A model generated the notes under the pieces. It was not told the DNA's origin and ran no database searches. It saw only the letters and a list, made by a program, of their open reading frames with translations. Shown one piece after another: positions 1 to 8,230 of a DNA stretch of 64,000 nt (position 1 is the stretch's first letter; each line of letters starts with the position of its first letter). The translations under genes were made by a program, and so were the position numbers. The stretch comes from V1-33 sp964523105 (lineage in GTDB: Bacteria; Verrucomicrobiota; Verrucomicrobiia; Verrucomicrobiales; V1-33), in assembly GCA_964523105.1 (NCBI GenBank), contig CAZFZN010000001.1, positions 337,906 to 401,905 of the forward strand, in the 5' to 3' direction.

Positions 1-777
1 GGCGGCGGCATCGGTGCCGGCCTGTTCCGGGCTCATGTAGGCGGGCGTGCCGATCATCTGCTCGAAGCGCGTGAAGAGCGTCTTGTCCGTGAGGCTCGTC
101 TCCAGAGCCTTGGCGACGCCGAAATCGATGACCTTGGGAACCGGCTCGCTGCCTTCCTGCACGGTGACGAGCACATTGCCGGGCTTGAGGTCGCGGTGAA
201 TGATTCCTTTTTGATGCGCGTGCTGCACCGCGCGGCAGACCTGAATGAAGAGGCGGAGCCGGGCCCGGGTGTCGAGTTTCTCGCGGTCGCAGAACGCGGT
301 GATCGGCGTGCCGCGGACCAGTTCCATGACGAAGAACGGCCGGCCCTGCGCGGTTTCTCCGCCGTCGAACACGCGTGCGATATTCGGATGATCCATGAGC
401 GCCAGCGCCTGACGCTCGGCCTCGAAGCGCGCCACCACCTGGCGCGTATCCATGCCGGCCTTGAGGATCTTGACCGCCACGCGCCGCCGCACCGGCGAGG
501 TTTGCTCCGCCATGAACACGGTGCCGAATCCGCCCTCACCGATCCGCTGGAGAATCTTGTAGCGATCCTCCGGGCCAATCGAGGTCCCCTCCAGCGGGTC
601 CGGGCCGGAGATGTCAGCCCCTGACGACTCCGCCGGCCACGGCACGGTGAGGTCCTCCGCTCCGGTCGGGGCCTCCTCCGCTGTGGCCAGCGCCTCCGCC
701 ATCAGGCATGCGGGGCAAACGGCTCCGGTGGAGCGCGCGGGAAGCGGCGCCTGACAGTGAGTGCAGACACGGGGCAT
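1..777 (-). CDS. Serine/threonine protein kinase, N-terminal part (cut by window edge)
   Basis: The reading frame starts at ATG 777 and runs off the left edge, so only about 259 residues are visible. The N-terminus has a small zinc ribbon with Cys5/Cys8 and Cys21/Cys24. A Hanks-type kinase domain follows, with the Gly-rich loop GEGGFGTVF, the ATP-binding lysine in AVKILK, the catalytic loop HRDLKPGN, the Mg-binding DFG and an activation segment ending in SPEQ. This fits the PknB-like kinases of Planctomycetes and Verrucomicrobia, which usually continue into a membrane helix and a TPR or WD40 output region; that part lies outside the window. Phosphotransfer to Ser/Thr is inferred from the conserved residues. 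Substrate and trigger cannot be seen. Confidence 0.95.
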   Translation of the reverse strand, partial: MPRVCTHCQAPLPARSTGAVCPACLMAEALATAEEAPTGAEDLTVPWPAESSGADISGPDPLEGTSIGPEDRYKILQRIGEGGFGTVFMAEQTSPVRRRVAVKILKAGMDTRQVVARFEAERQALALMDHPNIARVFDGGETAQGRPFFVMELVRGTPITAFCDREKLDTRARLRLFIQVCRAVQHAHQKGIIHRDLKPGNVLVTVQEGSEPVPKVIDFGVAKALETSLTDKTLFTRFEQMIGTPAYMSPEQAGTDAAA

Positions 778-875
778 GATGAAGAGGAGTGGAGTCCGGG
801 GCGGATTACGAAGACCGCCCGCCGGAGAGCAAGTCTTCCTCCACCCGGAACACCGTCCGCGGCGGAAGGTTACAG

Positions 876-945
876 GCACGGAACGCGAAGTTGCACTTCG
901 CCCCAACTGGCGAGCCCCGGCGAAGTGCAACTTCGCGCTCCGTGC
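876..945. repeat. Near-perfect 27-bp inverted repeat (hairpin) in intergenic DNA
   Basis: The arms at 876-902 and 919-945 are complementary over 27 bp with one mismatch, separated by a 16-base loop. Each arm also contains the short inner palindrome GAAGT-TGC-ACTTC or its complement. It lies between the kinase start and the 3' end of the sugar porter, within the 306-bp gene-free stretch 778-1083. It resembles a REP-type or MITE-like hairpin more than a terminator, because no T-run follows. Confidence 0.8.
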
Positions 946-965
946 TGCCCGCAGCGAATTCGAGC

Positions 966-1076
966 CACTGGGAGTGGCGGGTTACAGCCGCCATTTACAG
1001 AAGCGCCGCAGGCCACTTAAAGATGTGCGCTGCGCGTTCGTTTTTATATGGCGGCCTCAGCCCGCCACTCCCAGTG
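966..1076. repeat. Second inverted repeat, 29-bp arms, beside the first
   Basis: The arms at 966-994 and 1048-1076 match as inverted copies at 25 of 29 positions. The outer part, CACTGGGAGTGGCGGG and its complement, is perfect. The loop is about 53 bases and holds no gene. With the hairpin at 876-945 it fills most of the gene-free stretch 778-1083. A terminator role for the convergently placed sugar porter gene is possible but is not supported by a T-tract. Confidence 0.7.
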
Positions 1077-1083
1077 ACGCTTC

Positions 1084-2673
1084 TTAAATCGATGCGGAAG
1101 CGTGCAGCTTCCGCTGCACTTCCTCCAGGGGGACGCCTTTGGTTTCCACGACCATCAGCTTCACCCAGAGGAGCTGCAGGACCATCATGCCGCAGAAGAA
1201 GGCGAAGTGCCAGCCGGCCTCGAACCTGGCGATGGCGATGGGAAACAACTGCGTGAGCACCGCGGCAAAAACCCAGTGCGTCGCGCTGCCGAGCGACTGG
1301 CCTGGCGCGCGATAGCGGTTGGGGAAGATTTCCGAAATGAACACCCAGATGACGGCGCCCTGACCGATGGCGTGGGCGGCGATAAAGAGGAGGAGGCAAA
1401 TGAGCACGATCAGACTCCTGCCGCCGAGGGCCTCCGCCGCGGCGGCCTTCGTCTTTTCCGCAGCCTCTTTCACGGCGGCGGGCGCTGCGCCTGACGGAAT
1501 GGCGGCATCCGGCAGAGAGGCGGTGGTTTCGGCATAGACCGTGAGGGCTTTGTCGTAGGCCTTGCGCGCATCCGCCACATCCTCCGGCAGCAGTTTCAAT
1601 TCCCCGGCCTCGATCTTCACGACGCGCCCGGCGGCTTCGGCGAGGTCGATGGATTTGGAAACGGTTTTAAATTCGCCAAAGCTCAGAAACGCCCACGCGC
1701 AGACGCCAAGCGAGACGATGTAGCCGAGCGATCCGATGGTCAGCAGGGTTTTGCGCCCGAGCCGGTCGATGAGCCACAGGCCGGCGAAGGTGAAAATCAG
1801 ATTCACCACTCCGATGCAGACGGAAGCCAGGAGCGGATTGCCGATGCCCGCGAGACCGAGCAGGCGCGGCGCGAAGTAGAGGATGACGTTGATGCCTGAC
1901 AATTGATTGAAGGCAGCGATAAGAAACGCCAGGAGAATGGGCACGCGCAGCCGGCGGCTCCAGAATCCGGCGGCGTCTGCGGACGAGGCCTGTTGTGAGG
2001 CAGCGGCGATGTCGCCGGCGGTTCTCGCGATCTCCGCCGGCGCGGCTTCCGGCATGACGAGCCGCAGCACCTGTTCGCCCTCCCCGCGGCGTCCGCGGGC
2101 GATGAGCCAGCGCGGGCTTTCCGGCAGACGAAAACACAGCAGCGTGTAAATCAGCGCCGGCACGGCTTCGACACCGAGCATCAGGCGCCAGGAGTTGTCG
2201 CCGGTTTTGCCCAGCAGCCAGTTGGACAGAAACGCCACGAGAATGCCGAAGACGATATTGAACTGGAACATCCCGGTGAGCCGCCCGCGGCGGTCCGGCG
2301 GAGAGATTTCCGAAATGTAGAGCGGCGCGGCGACCGTCGAAATGCCCACGCCCAGTCCGCCGATAAACCGCGCGATGATGAGCGACCACACGTCCGGCGC
2401 CAGTCCCGACCACACAGCACTGACAAAGTAGAGCACACCGATCCAGATGAGCGTGCGCTTGCGGCCCCACCGGTCGGTCGGCCACGCCCCGATCAGCGAG
2501 CCGAGCACCGTGCCGTAAAGCGCCGCCGCCATCGCCAGTCCGTGCATGTGGCCGGAGAGGTTCCACAGCGACTGGATCTTTTGCTCCGCGCCGGAGATGA
2601 CGACGGTGTCGAATCCGAAGAGAAACCCCGCCAGCGCGGAGACGAGTGACCAGAAGAACAGGCGGGAGGGCAT
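1084..2673 (-). CDS. MFS sugar porter with a large extra loop
   Basis: This 529-residue major facilitator of the sugar porter family imports a monosaccharide, probably with protons, through the inner membrane. Family signatures are DRWGRK (residues 67-72) and DRLGRK after TM2 and TM8, PESPRWL (184-190) after TM6, and ETKGVPLEEV near the C-terminus. The start at 2673 (MPSRLFFWSL) puts TM1 at the N-terminus; upstream in-frame codons give an unconvincing basic leader. Residues 332-418, between TM9 and TM10, form an insertion of about 85 mostly charged and alanine-rich residues where sugar porters normally have a short periplasmic loop. The gene is 163 bp downstream of the PII gene and may or may not share its transcript. 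The substrate cannot be assigned. Confidence 0.9.
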   Translation of the reverse strand: MPSRLFFWSLVSALAGFLFGFDTVVISGAEQKIQSLWNLSGHMHGLAMAAALYGTVLGSLIGAWPTDRWGRKRTLIWIGVLYFVSAVWSGLAPDVWSLIIARFIGGLGVGISTVAAPLYISEISPPDRRGRLTGMFQFNIVFGILVAFLSNWLLGKTGDNSWRLMLGVEAVPALIYTLLCFRLPESPRWLIARGRRGEGEQVLRLVMPEAAPAEIARTAGDIAAASQQASSADAAGFWSRRLRVPILLAFLIAAFNQLSGINVILYFAPRLLGLAGIGNPLLASVCIGVVNLIFTFAGLWLIDRLGRKTLLTIGSLGYIVSLGVCAWAFLSFGEFKTVSKSIDLAEAAGRVVKIEAGELKLLPEDVADARKAYDKALTVYAETTASLPDAAIPSGAAPAAVKEAAEKTKAAAAEALGGRSLIVLICLLLFIAAHAIGQGAVIWVFISEIFPNRYRAPGQSLGSATHWVFAAVLTQLFPIAIARFEAGWHFAFFCGMMVLQLLWVKLMVVETKGVPLEEVQRKLHASASI

Positions 2674-2836
2674 GAGCGGATTATTTTCCGGTCCTTTTAC
2701 CTTCCCGCCCGTGTGGAACGCAACCCGTGAACGCAGAATGGAGCGATGGCAATCCTGCCCCTCACGGATTCCGGCATCCCGCCGATCCTCCCGCGCGCAG
2801 CGTGAGCGGTCGCAACGCCCGCTTCCTTGCCAGAAC

Positions 2837-3139
2837 TCAGAATTTATCCGCGCGCAGCACCTGCACATCGGCGACGCAGGCGACCGTGGCGAAACGCGGC
2901 ATGACCTCGGTGCTGAGGCGTTCGAGAATGCGGTGGGCACGTTCGGGGCCCACGATGGTTTTCAGTTCGATATTCGCATCCTCCGGAATGTCGGCAAAGC
3001 GGCTGCCTTTGGCGCCCCAGCCTTCGACAGCGCTGACGGTGTAGCCTTTGGCGCCGCAGTCGCGCAGCAGGGCCACGAGAGTCTCGCGGGCGATGGCTTC
3101 ACACACGATGGTGATGAGTTTTTTGGGATGCAGAGTCAT
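2837..3139 (-). CDS. SbtB-like PII signalling protein
   Basis: This small 100-residue protein has a PII fold of the SbtB type, which in cyanobacteria binds adenine nucleotides and controls the bicarbonate transporter SbtA. The segment CGAKGYTVSAVEG, followed by a short glycine/serine T-loop region and EDANIELKTIV, matches the SbtB core. The C-terminus ends in VQVLRADKF and lacks the cysteine-bearing extension of cyanobacterial SbtB. It is the last gene of a minus-strand operon, 33 bp after the symporter stop, and an SbtA-like gene lies in the same operon. Regulation of that transporter is therefore the best inference. A role in nitrogen sensing is less likely because no amtB or glnA is present. 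Confidence 0.85.
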   Translation of the reverse strand: MTLHPKKLITIVCEAIARETLVALLRDCGAKGYTVSAVEGWGAKGSRFADIPEDANIELKTIVGPERAHRILERLSTEVMPRFATVACVADVQVLRADKF

Positions 3140-3172
3140 GTCCTTGCGGGGAAGTAGTTGGTGATGGTCTGC

Positions 3173-4228
3173 TTAGTGGGTAACGACATCGGTGGTGAAC
3201 ATGGTGCTCAGCGCCATGGTTTGCGAATCGGTCGTCTTGACACACCCCATGATCGCGGCGCCCAGCGCCCCGGCAAGGATGATGTGGGTGTTCTCCGAAA
3301 GCATCCGCAGCAGCACGCCGTCACATTGCCCGGGCCCCAGACCGGGGAACTGGTTCCCCGCGACCACGCCGGGGAACACGCCCGGGAGCCAGATGAGCAT
3401 GATGCACACGGGATACCAGACCACGGTCTTGCGGAACGAAGTCACCTCCTTCGCCGTCATGCACCTGATGGCCATGTGCGGAAACATAATCGCGGACAGC
3501 GGAATAAAAGTGTAGCTGAAGAATTCCTCCGGACTGATGCGCGGGCGCGTGAGCAGGGGCGCCTGCTTTGGGTCGGCCATCATTTCATGAACGACCCTGT
3601 CAAAGCCGCCGAGGTTTCTGGCGATGAGAACAAAAGCGATGGTTCCAAAGAGCAGGAACATGGTGGTCTGAAGAGCATTCACCCTCGCCACGCTGCGCAT
3701 GCCGCCGATATAAACGCAGCCCATGACGACGAGCGCCGCGATTCCTCCGCTGGCCCAGTAGGGGAGGAGTCCCCCGCTGTGCGACTCCAGCGTTTCTCCG
3801 CCGCCCATGATGCCGACGACGATGCAGGGAATCATCATCACGGCGGTGAGCGCGAAGATGAAGGTGCCGGCGCCGCCGCATTCCCGGCGGTTCCGGAAAT
3901 ACTGCACCTGCGACATGTGGCCGTGCTTTTTCCCGATGCTCCAGAGCCTGATGCCGATGAACAGCAGACAGAGCGGAATGAGGAGGCCGGACGACGACGC
4001 CATCAGTCCGTAGACCCCGATGCCGCGCTGACAGGCAAGCCCGCTGCTGCCGGGAATGGCGCAGGCGGTCATGTTCGTGCCGAAGACCGTGAGCAGGAAG
4101 ACCCACGGCCCGAGCGAGCGTCCGGCAAGAAAGAAATCCTCACTGGTGCCCTGCCGGCGCCGGAAGGCGAAGATGCCGACGTAGACCACGATGGTCAGAC
4201 AGAAAATAACGACGATCGCGGGTATCAT
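3173..4228 (-). CDS. Sodium/solute symporter (SSS) family protein, C-terminally shortened
   Basis: This 351-residue inner-membrane protein belongs to the SSS family, whose members import solutes with sodium and usually have 450-550 residues. The N-terminus (SEDFFLAGRSLGPWVF) and the core helices are typical. The frame stops just after KTTDSQTMALSTMFTTDV, the region of core helix 8 that holds part of the sodium site. The final helices of the LeuT-like fold are therefore missing. The stop TAA at 3173 is followed 33 bp later by the next gene, so there is no leftover 3' remnant. It overlaps the DUF3311-like gene by ATGA, a partnership common for symporters. Whether it still transports, and what, is unknown. 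Confidence 0.85.
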   Translation of the reverse strand: MIPAIVVIFCLTIVVYVGIFAFRRRQGTSEDFFLAGRSLGPWVFLLTVFGTNMTACAIPGSSGLACQRGIGVYGLMASSSGLLIPLCLLFIGIRLWSIGKKHGHMSQVQYFRNRRECGGAGTFIFALTAVMMIPCIVVGIMGGGETLESHSGGLLPYWASGGIAALVVMGCVYIGGMRSVARVNALQTTMFLLFGTIAFVLIARNLGGFDRVVHEMMADPKQAPLLTRPRISPEEFFSYTFIPLSAIMFPHMAIRCMTAKEVTSFRKTVVWYPVCIMLIWLPGVFPGVVAGNQFPGLGPGQCDGVLLRMLSENTHIILAGALGAAIMGCVKTTDSQTMALSTMFTTDVVTH

Positions 4229-4467
4229 GGCCTTTCCTTCCCGGCGCCTGGACTTTCAGAGGAATCCGGTGCGGCATTCACCGGCCATGCGAATTTGACA
4301 AGCAGCGCCAGGATACCGGCGGCGCACAGCGAATAGCAGACATGGCAGGCGAGGCCGGCGGGAAGAAATCGAAAGACGAGCGGCGTGGCGTCCTCCCGGT
4401 TCCAAAAGTCCTGGAGCAGGAGGTAGCACACCGCGGCGAGCAGCGTGAGCAGCACTTTCGTATTCAT
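4225..4467 (-). CDS. DUF3311-like small membrane protein
   Basis: This 80-residue protein has two predicted membrane helices: MNTKVLLTLLAAVCYLLL at the N-terminus and a second from about residue 35 to 60. Between them, the asparagine-containing segment NREDATPLVFRFLP resembles the start of DUF3311 proteins, which are commonly encoded next to SSS symporters. Its ATG overlaps the channel stop (ATGA), and its TGA overlaps the symporter ATG in the same way. A subunit or assembly role for the symporter is likely from this pairing, but the family has no defined biochemical function. The family assignment rests on the pattern and the neighbourhood. Confidence 0.7.
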   Translation of the reverse strand: MNTKVLLTLLAAVCYLLLQDFWNREDATPLVFRFLPAGLACHVCYSLCAAGILALLVKFAWPVNAAPDSSESPGAGKERP

Positions 4468-5318
4468 GGGCCGTCGTTCCGGCTGCGGAGTCTGGCCACT
4501 TCCGCGAGCAGGGCCTTGAGGTGCGATTCCATGGCCGCGTAGCCGCCGGCGGCGGACTGGCGCTTTTCCTCCTCCGCCTGCATCTCGTTGATGCCGTTGA
4601 GGATGATGCCGATGAAGAGGTTGAGCATGATCATGGTGCCGATCAGAATGAACGAGATGAAGTAGATCACGACGGCGGCACCGCTGACGCCGGCGGCAAA
4701 CTGGGTGTTCATGATGTCCACCCACCCTTCGAGCGTGATGATGGCGAACAGGGTGAGCATAGCCCTCGGAATGGAGCCGAAGCTGGCGGCATCACGCGCC
4801 CCGAAGAGAGAGACCCCGATCACTGCGTAGATGTAAAAGAGCAGCAGCAGGAGCAGACCGACGTAGCCCATGGAACGCAGGCTTTTGAAAAGCGCGGAGA
4901 CGAGGAACTGCAGCCGCGGCAGCGCGGAGACGACACGGAGCAGCCGCAGGATGCGCGCGAGACGCAGCACCGCGGTGAAGTGACCGCCGACAGGCAGCAG
5001 GCAGACGACGACGATGAGGAAGTCGAAGACATTCCAGGGGTCGCGGAAAAATGCTCCCGGCCGCGGCAGATAAGACCCGATGCGGATCAGCAGCTCCACG
5101 GTGAAAATGGCCATGATCAGCCTGTCGAGAGTGAGAATCAGCCGGCCGTATTCCGCCATGATGGCCGGGCTGGTCTCCAGCCCGACGATGACGCCGGCGA
5201 GCAGGATGAAAGCAAAGACGGAATGCCTGAACCAGTTCGTCCCCGTGAGCTGTCGCAGCGCGGGAAATGTGCAGGGCCCGGTGGAGTCGTCGGGGGCGGT
5301 GCGCGCAGGCAGGGTCAT
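4464..5318 (-). CDS. Voltage-gated cation channel (NaChBac-like ion transporter)
   Basis: This is a 284-residue six-helix channel subunit expected to form homotetramers in the inner membrane. S4 carries regularly spaced arginines (R119, R122, R125, R128) in the stretch VLRLARILRLLRV. The pore loop is FAIITLEGWVDIM (residues 191-203), close to the TLESW filter of bacterial sodium channels, with Glu197 at the selectivity position and an extra Asp201. S6 ends in NLFIGIILNGINEM, followed by a short helical tail. The start at 5318 overlaps the SbtA-like stop by ATGA, and its own stop overlaps the next gene. Sodium is the likely ion; the Asp201 addition could shift selectivity towards calcium. Its presence in this operon suggests coupling to sodium-driven uptake. 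Confidence 0.9.
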   Translation of the reverse strand: MTLPARTAPDDSTGPCTFPALRQLTGTNWFRHSVFAFILLAGVIVGLETSPAIMAEYGRLILTLDRLIMAIFTVELLIRIGSYLPRPGAFFRDPWNVFDFLIVVVCLLPVGGHFTAVLRLARILRLLRVVSALPRLQFLVSALFKSLRSMGYVGLLLLLLFYIYAVIGVSLFGARDAASFGSIPRAMLTLFAIITLEGWVDIMNTQFAAGVSGAAVVIYFISFILIGTMIMLNLFIGIILNGINEMQAEEEKRQSAAGGYAAMESHLKALLAEVARLRSRNDGP

Positions 5319-6301
5319 GGCAACAGGCGGTGAAAGAGTTCGGCCATCTCGTAATAAAGCGGGATGCCAAGGGTGACGTTGAAGGGAAACGTGACCGCGA
5401 GGGCGGCACCGAGCGAGAGCGCGGGTTTGGCGTCCGGCAGGGAGAGTCGCATGGCGGCGGGGGCTGCGATGTAGCTGGCACTGGCGGCGAGCGTGGCAAA
5501 AACCGCCGTGCCGCCAAGGCTCAGGCCGAGCCACGTGCCCGCGAGCGCACCCGCCGCGCCATTTACCACGGGCATGACAATGCCGAAGCCGGTGAGAAAC
5601 GGTCCCGTGGCCCGCAGGTCCCCGGCGCGACGCCCGGCGACGAAGCCCATCTCCAGGAGAAACAGCGCGACGATTCCCTGAAACGGCGCCACGAAAAACG
5701 GCGCCGTAGCCTCGTAGCCGCGCTTTCCGGTGAGGAAGCCCACCAGCAATCCCCCGAGCAGAAGAAAGACACTGCGCCCGAGCACCGCTTCGTGCAGGAC
5801 CGCGCCGAATCCGCAGGTCGTTTTGGCGCCGGAGGCGCTCATGGCGCGCCGTCCGAGCAGGATACCGACGACGATGGCCGGGGACTCCATCACCGCGAGC
5901 AGCGCGGCCATGTAACCTTCGGAACTTACCCCGGAGGCCCGCAGGAAATTCACCACCGCGAGGAACGTCACCGCGCTGACTGAGCCATAATGCGCCGCGA
6001 TGGAGGCCGCGTCCACGCCGGAGACCCTGCCCCAGCGCAGCACCGGATAACACCACAAAGGAATGAGCGCGCCGATCACCAGCCCGCCCAGCGCCGGCCG
6101 CCATACGGCTGCCAAACCCGCCTCCGCCACGGCAACCCCTCCTTTGAACCCGATGGCGATGAGCAGATAAATCGTCAGGGCGGCATAAAGCGGTTCCGGA
6201 AACTTCAGGTCCGTCTTCACCAGCGCCGCAATGACGCCCAGCATGAAGAACAGGACCGCCGGGGAGAGCAGGTTGTTTTGGACGGCTTCGAGCAGTGTCA
6301 T
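5315..6301 (-). CDS. SbtA-like sodium-dependent bicarbonate transporter
   Basis: This 328-residue hydrophobic protein belongs to the DUF897/SbtA family, whose cyanobacterial members take up bicarbonate with sodium. Two inverted halves are visible. One contains AAHYGSVSAVTFLA and the other LAASASYIAAPAAMRLSLP, which correspond to the substrate- and sodium-binding serine-rich segments of SbtA. It overlaps the terC-like gene upstream and the channel gene downstream, each by ATGA, so translation is probably coupled. The SbtB-like PII gene three genes downstream strengthens the assignment. In a heterotroph, bicarbonate would feed carboxylases or pH control; no carbon-fixation gene is in view. Confidence 0.88.
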   Translation of the reverse strand: MTLLEAVQNNLLSPAVLFFMLGVIAALVKTDLKFPEPLYAALTIYLLIAIGFKGGVAVAEAGLAAVWRPALGGLVIGALIPLWCYPVLRWGRVSGVDAASIAAHYGSVSAVTFLAVVNFLRASGVSSEGYMAALLAVMESPAIVVGILLGRRAMSASGAKTTCGFGAVLHEAVLGRSVFLLLGGLLVGFLTGKRGYEATAPFFVAPFQGIVALFLLEMGFVAGRRAGDLRATGPFLTGFGIVMPVVNGAAGALAGTWLGLSLGGTAVFATLAASASYIAAPAAMRLSLPDAKPALSLGAALAVTFPFNVTLGIPLYYEMAELFHRLLP

Positions 6302-7296
6302 GCGGACGGCTGGGGCGGGCTGCCTGCGTCGTCCGGCGGGTTCCGGAGCGAGGCGGGGCCGGCGGGCCCGTCAAACTTCACCGGATGCCGCGGACGCAGC
6401 AGAGAGGCGACAACGGAAGCGGCCAGGATGCCCAGTATCACACAAAGCGAAACCAGGGTGTCGATTTTGTAGGGCGAATGCGCGAGAAGCATTTTCACAC
6501 CCACAAAGGCGAGCACGAGCCCGAGGCCGATTTTGAGATAGTGAAACCGGTCCATCACTCCGGCCAGAGCGAAATAAAGCGAACGCAGCCCGAGGATCGC
6601 GAAGACGTTCGAGGTATAGACGATGAAGGTATCGGTCGTTACCGCGAAAATGGCGGGAATGCTGTCCACGGCGAAAATGAGGTCGGTGAACTCCACCAGC
6701 AGCAACACGACAAACAGCGGCGTGGCATAGCGCACCCCGTTCTCGCGAACGAAGAATTTGCCTCCGCGGTAACCGTCCGTGACGGGCATGAGTTTCTTGA
6801 ACCACCGCACCACGCGGGTTCGCTCCGGGTGAATGGCCTCCTCCTTCTTCACGATCATCTTGATGCCTGTCAGGATAAGAAAGACTCCGAAGACATAGAT
6901 CACCCATGAGAACTCCGCGATGAGCGCCGCGCCGAGCGCAATCATGATGGCGCGCATGATGAGCGCGCCGATGATGCCCCAGAACAGCACCCGGTGCTGA
7001 TAAACGGGCGGGACGGAGAAGTAGCTGAACAGCATCACGAAGACAAAGATGTTGTCCACGCTCAGAGATTTCTCGATCACATACCCGGTGAAGAACTCGA
7101 GGGCCTTCTGCCGGCCCATATAGTGCCAGACCCCGAGATTGAAGAGCATCGCCAACACAACCCAGATGACGGTCCATGTGATGGATTCCTTGAAGGAGAC
7201 GACGTGCGCCTTGCGGTGAAAGACGCCGAGGTCCAGCGCCAGCATGGCGAGCACGAAGACATTGAAGCCAGCCCAAAGCCAGAAGGGATTATCCAT
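6298..7296 (-). CDS. TerC family integral membrane protein
   Basis: This 332-residue TerC/Alx-type protein has about nine membrane helices. Family signatures are the acidic membrane motifs EKSLSVDNIFVF near residue 75 and VEFTDLIFAVDSIPAIF near residue 200, whose aspartates bind metal in this family. Known members export manganese or calcium, respond to alkaline pH or load metals onto exported proteins. A proline-rich tail of about 30 residues follows the last helix. It is the first gene of the ATGA-linked chain and overlaps the SbtA-like start. A link between alkaline or bicarbonate chemistry and metal export is plausible but inferred. Confidence 0.92.
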   Translation of the reverse strand: MDNPFWLWAGFNVFVLAMLALDLGVFHRKAHVVSFKESITWTVIWVVLAMLFNLGVWHYMGRQKALEFFTGYVIEKSLSVDNIFVFVMLFSYFSVPPVYQHRVLFWGIIGALIMRAIMIALGAALIAEFSWVIYVFGVFLILTGIKMIVKKEEAIHPERTRVVRWFKKLMPVTDGYRGGKFFVRENGVRYATPLFVVLLLVEFTDLIFAVDSIPAIFAVTTDTFIVYTSNVFAILGLRSLYFALAGVMDRFHYLKIGLGLVLAFVGVKMLLAHSPYKIDTLVSLCVILGILAASVVASLLRPRHPVKFDGPAGPASLRNPPDDAGSPPQPSA

Positions 7297-7492
7297 GGTG
7301 CGGCAGCGCGGCTGAAGGAGTTGCAGTGCGGTGAAGGACTGAGCGGCGGGGCCGGTGTCGGGGACGTGGGCGGTTATTCAGTATCATCGGAATTGAAGCG
7401 GGGCGGCACAGGGTGGAGCCCGTGTTCCAGGGCTGAAGGATGAAAAGCGGAAGTTCGTGTCAAAATGTTCACTTGCCGGTACTCCGCCGGAT

Positions 7493-7969
7493 TCATGCGT
7501 TGAGCCGCCACAGGGTGAAATTGAGGAACGACGCGAAGGCCACCCACGCGATGTAGGGCACGAGCAGCAGTGCCGCCGGACGCGAGACCGTGGCGAACGC
7601 CCGCGCGGTGACGATGACAGCGGCGAGCAGCAGGAGAATTTCGGCGAAGGCGAGGCCGGGCAGTTTGAGGCCGAAAAAGAGGGGCGTCCACGCGGCGTTG
7701 AGCGCGAGTTGCACGCCATAGAGCCCCAGCGCCCGGCGCGGCCCGCCCCGCCGCCACACCAGCCACGCCGCCACGGCCATCATGATATAAAGAGCGGTCC
7801 AGACGGGGCCGAAGATCCATGAGGGCGGATTCCACGACGGCTTGCGCAGCGAAGCATACCACTCGCCGGGCATCGCCCACGCGCCAAGCGCCGGCGCGCA
7901 GAACGTGACGGCGAGGCACGCGGCGAGCGCGGCGGCGGATTTCCAGGTCGGGAGGTTTTCGTGCTTCAT
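7493..7969 (-). CDS. TspO/MBR family protein
   Basis: This 158-residue five-helix membrane protein binds tetrapyrroles or related ligands in known members. The family core is clear: WYASLRKPSWNPPSWIFGPVW in the first loop and TM2, ALNAAWTPLFFGLK in TM3, and a terminal FLNFTLWRLN. The ATG at 7969 (MKHENLPTWK) is preferred over an in-frame GTG at 7984, which would add five residues. The next gene on the strand, terC-like, starts 196 bp downstream, so co-transcription is uncertain. TspO proteins often act in stress or porphyrin handling; the ligand here is unknown. The 7297-7492 gap shows no feature. Confidence 0.92.
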   Translation of the reverse strand: MKHENLPTWKSAAALAACLAVTFCAPALGAWAMPGEWYASLRKPSWNPPSWIFGPVWTALYIMMAVAAWLVWRRGGPRRALGLYGVQLALNAAWTPLFFGLKLPGLAFAEILLLLAAVIVTARAFATVSRPAALLLVPYIAWVAFASFLNFTLWRLNA

Positions 7970-8230
7970 TCGCGAAGACTGCACAGCACCGCTACGACCG
8001 CCAGCGCAGTAGCGATGCGTTCATTTCACCGGACCGGTGCCGCCATCACCGTGGAAGTCAGCAGCGACCTGACGACATGCCCCCCGGCAGCACCTGCGGC
8101 ACGACCTCGACTCCCCACACTCCTGCCACCACGGAAACCGCTCCCTGGCAGCGCCGGGGCCGGAGCTGGAGAAGGACGGAATGAAGCCTGGAGGACCGCC
8201 GTTGGCACCGGCCCGCGTCCGTGCAGTCGA

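Noticed and set aside
2674..2940. N-terminal extension of the sugar porter frame
   Set aside because: The extra 89 residues are basic and serine-rich without structure, and the first transmembrane helix begins right after ATG 2673.
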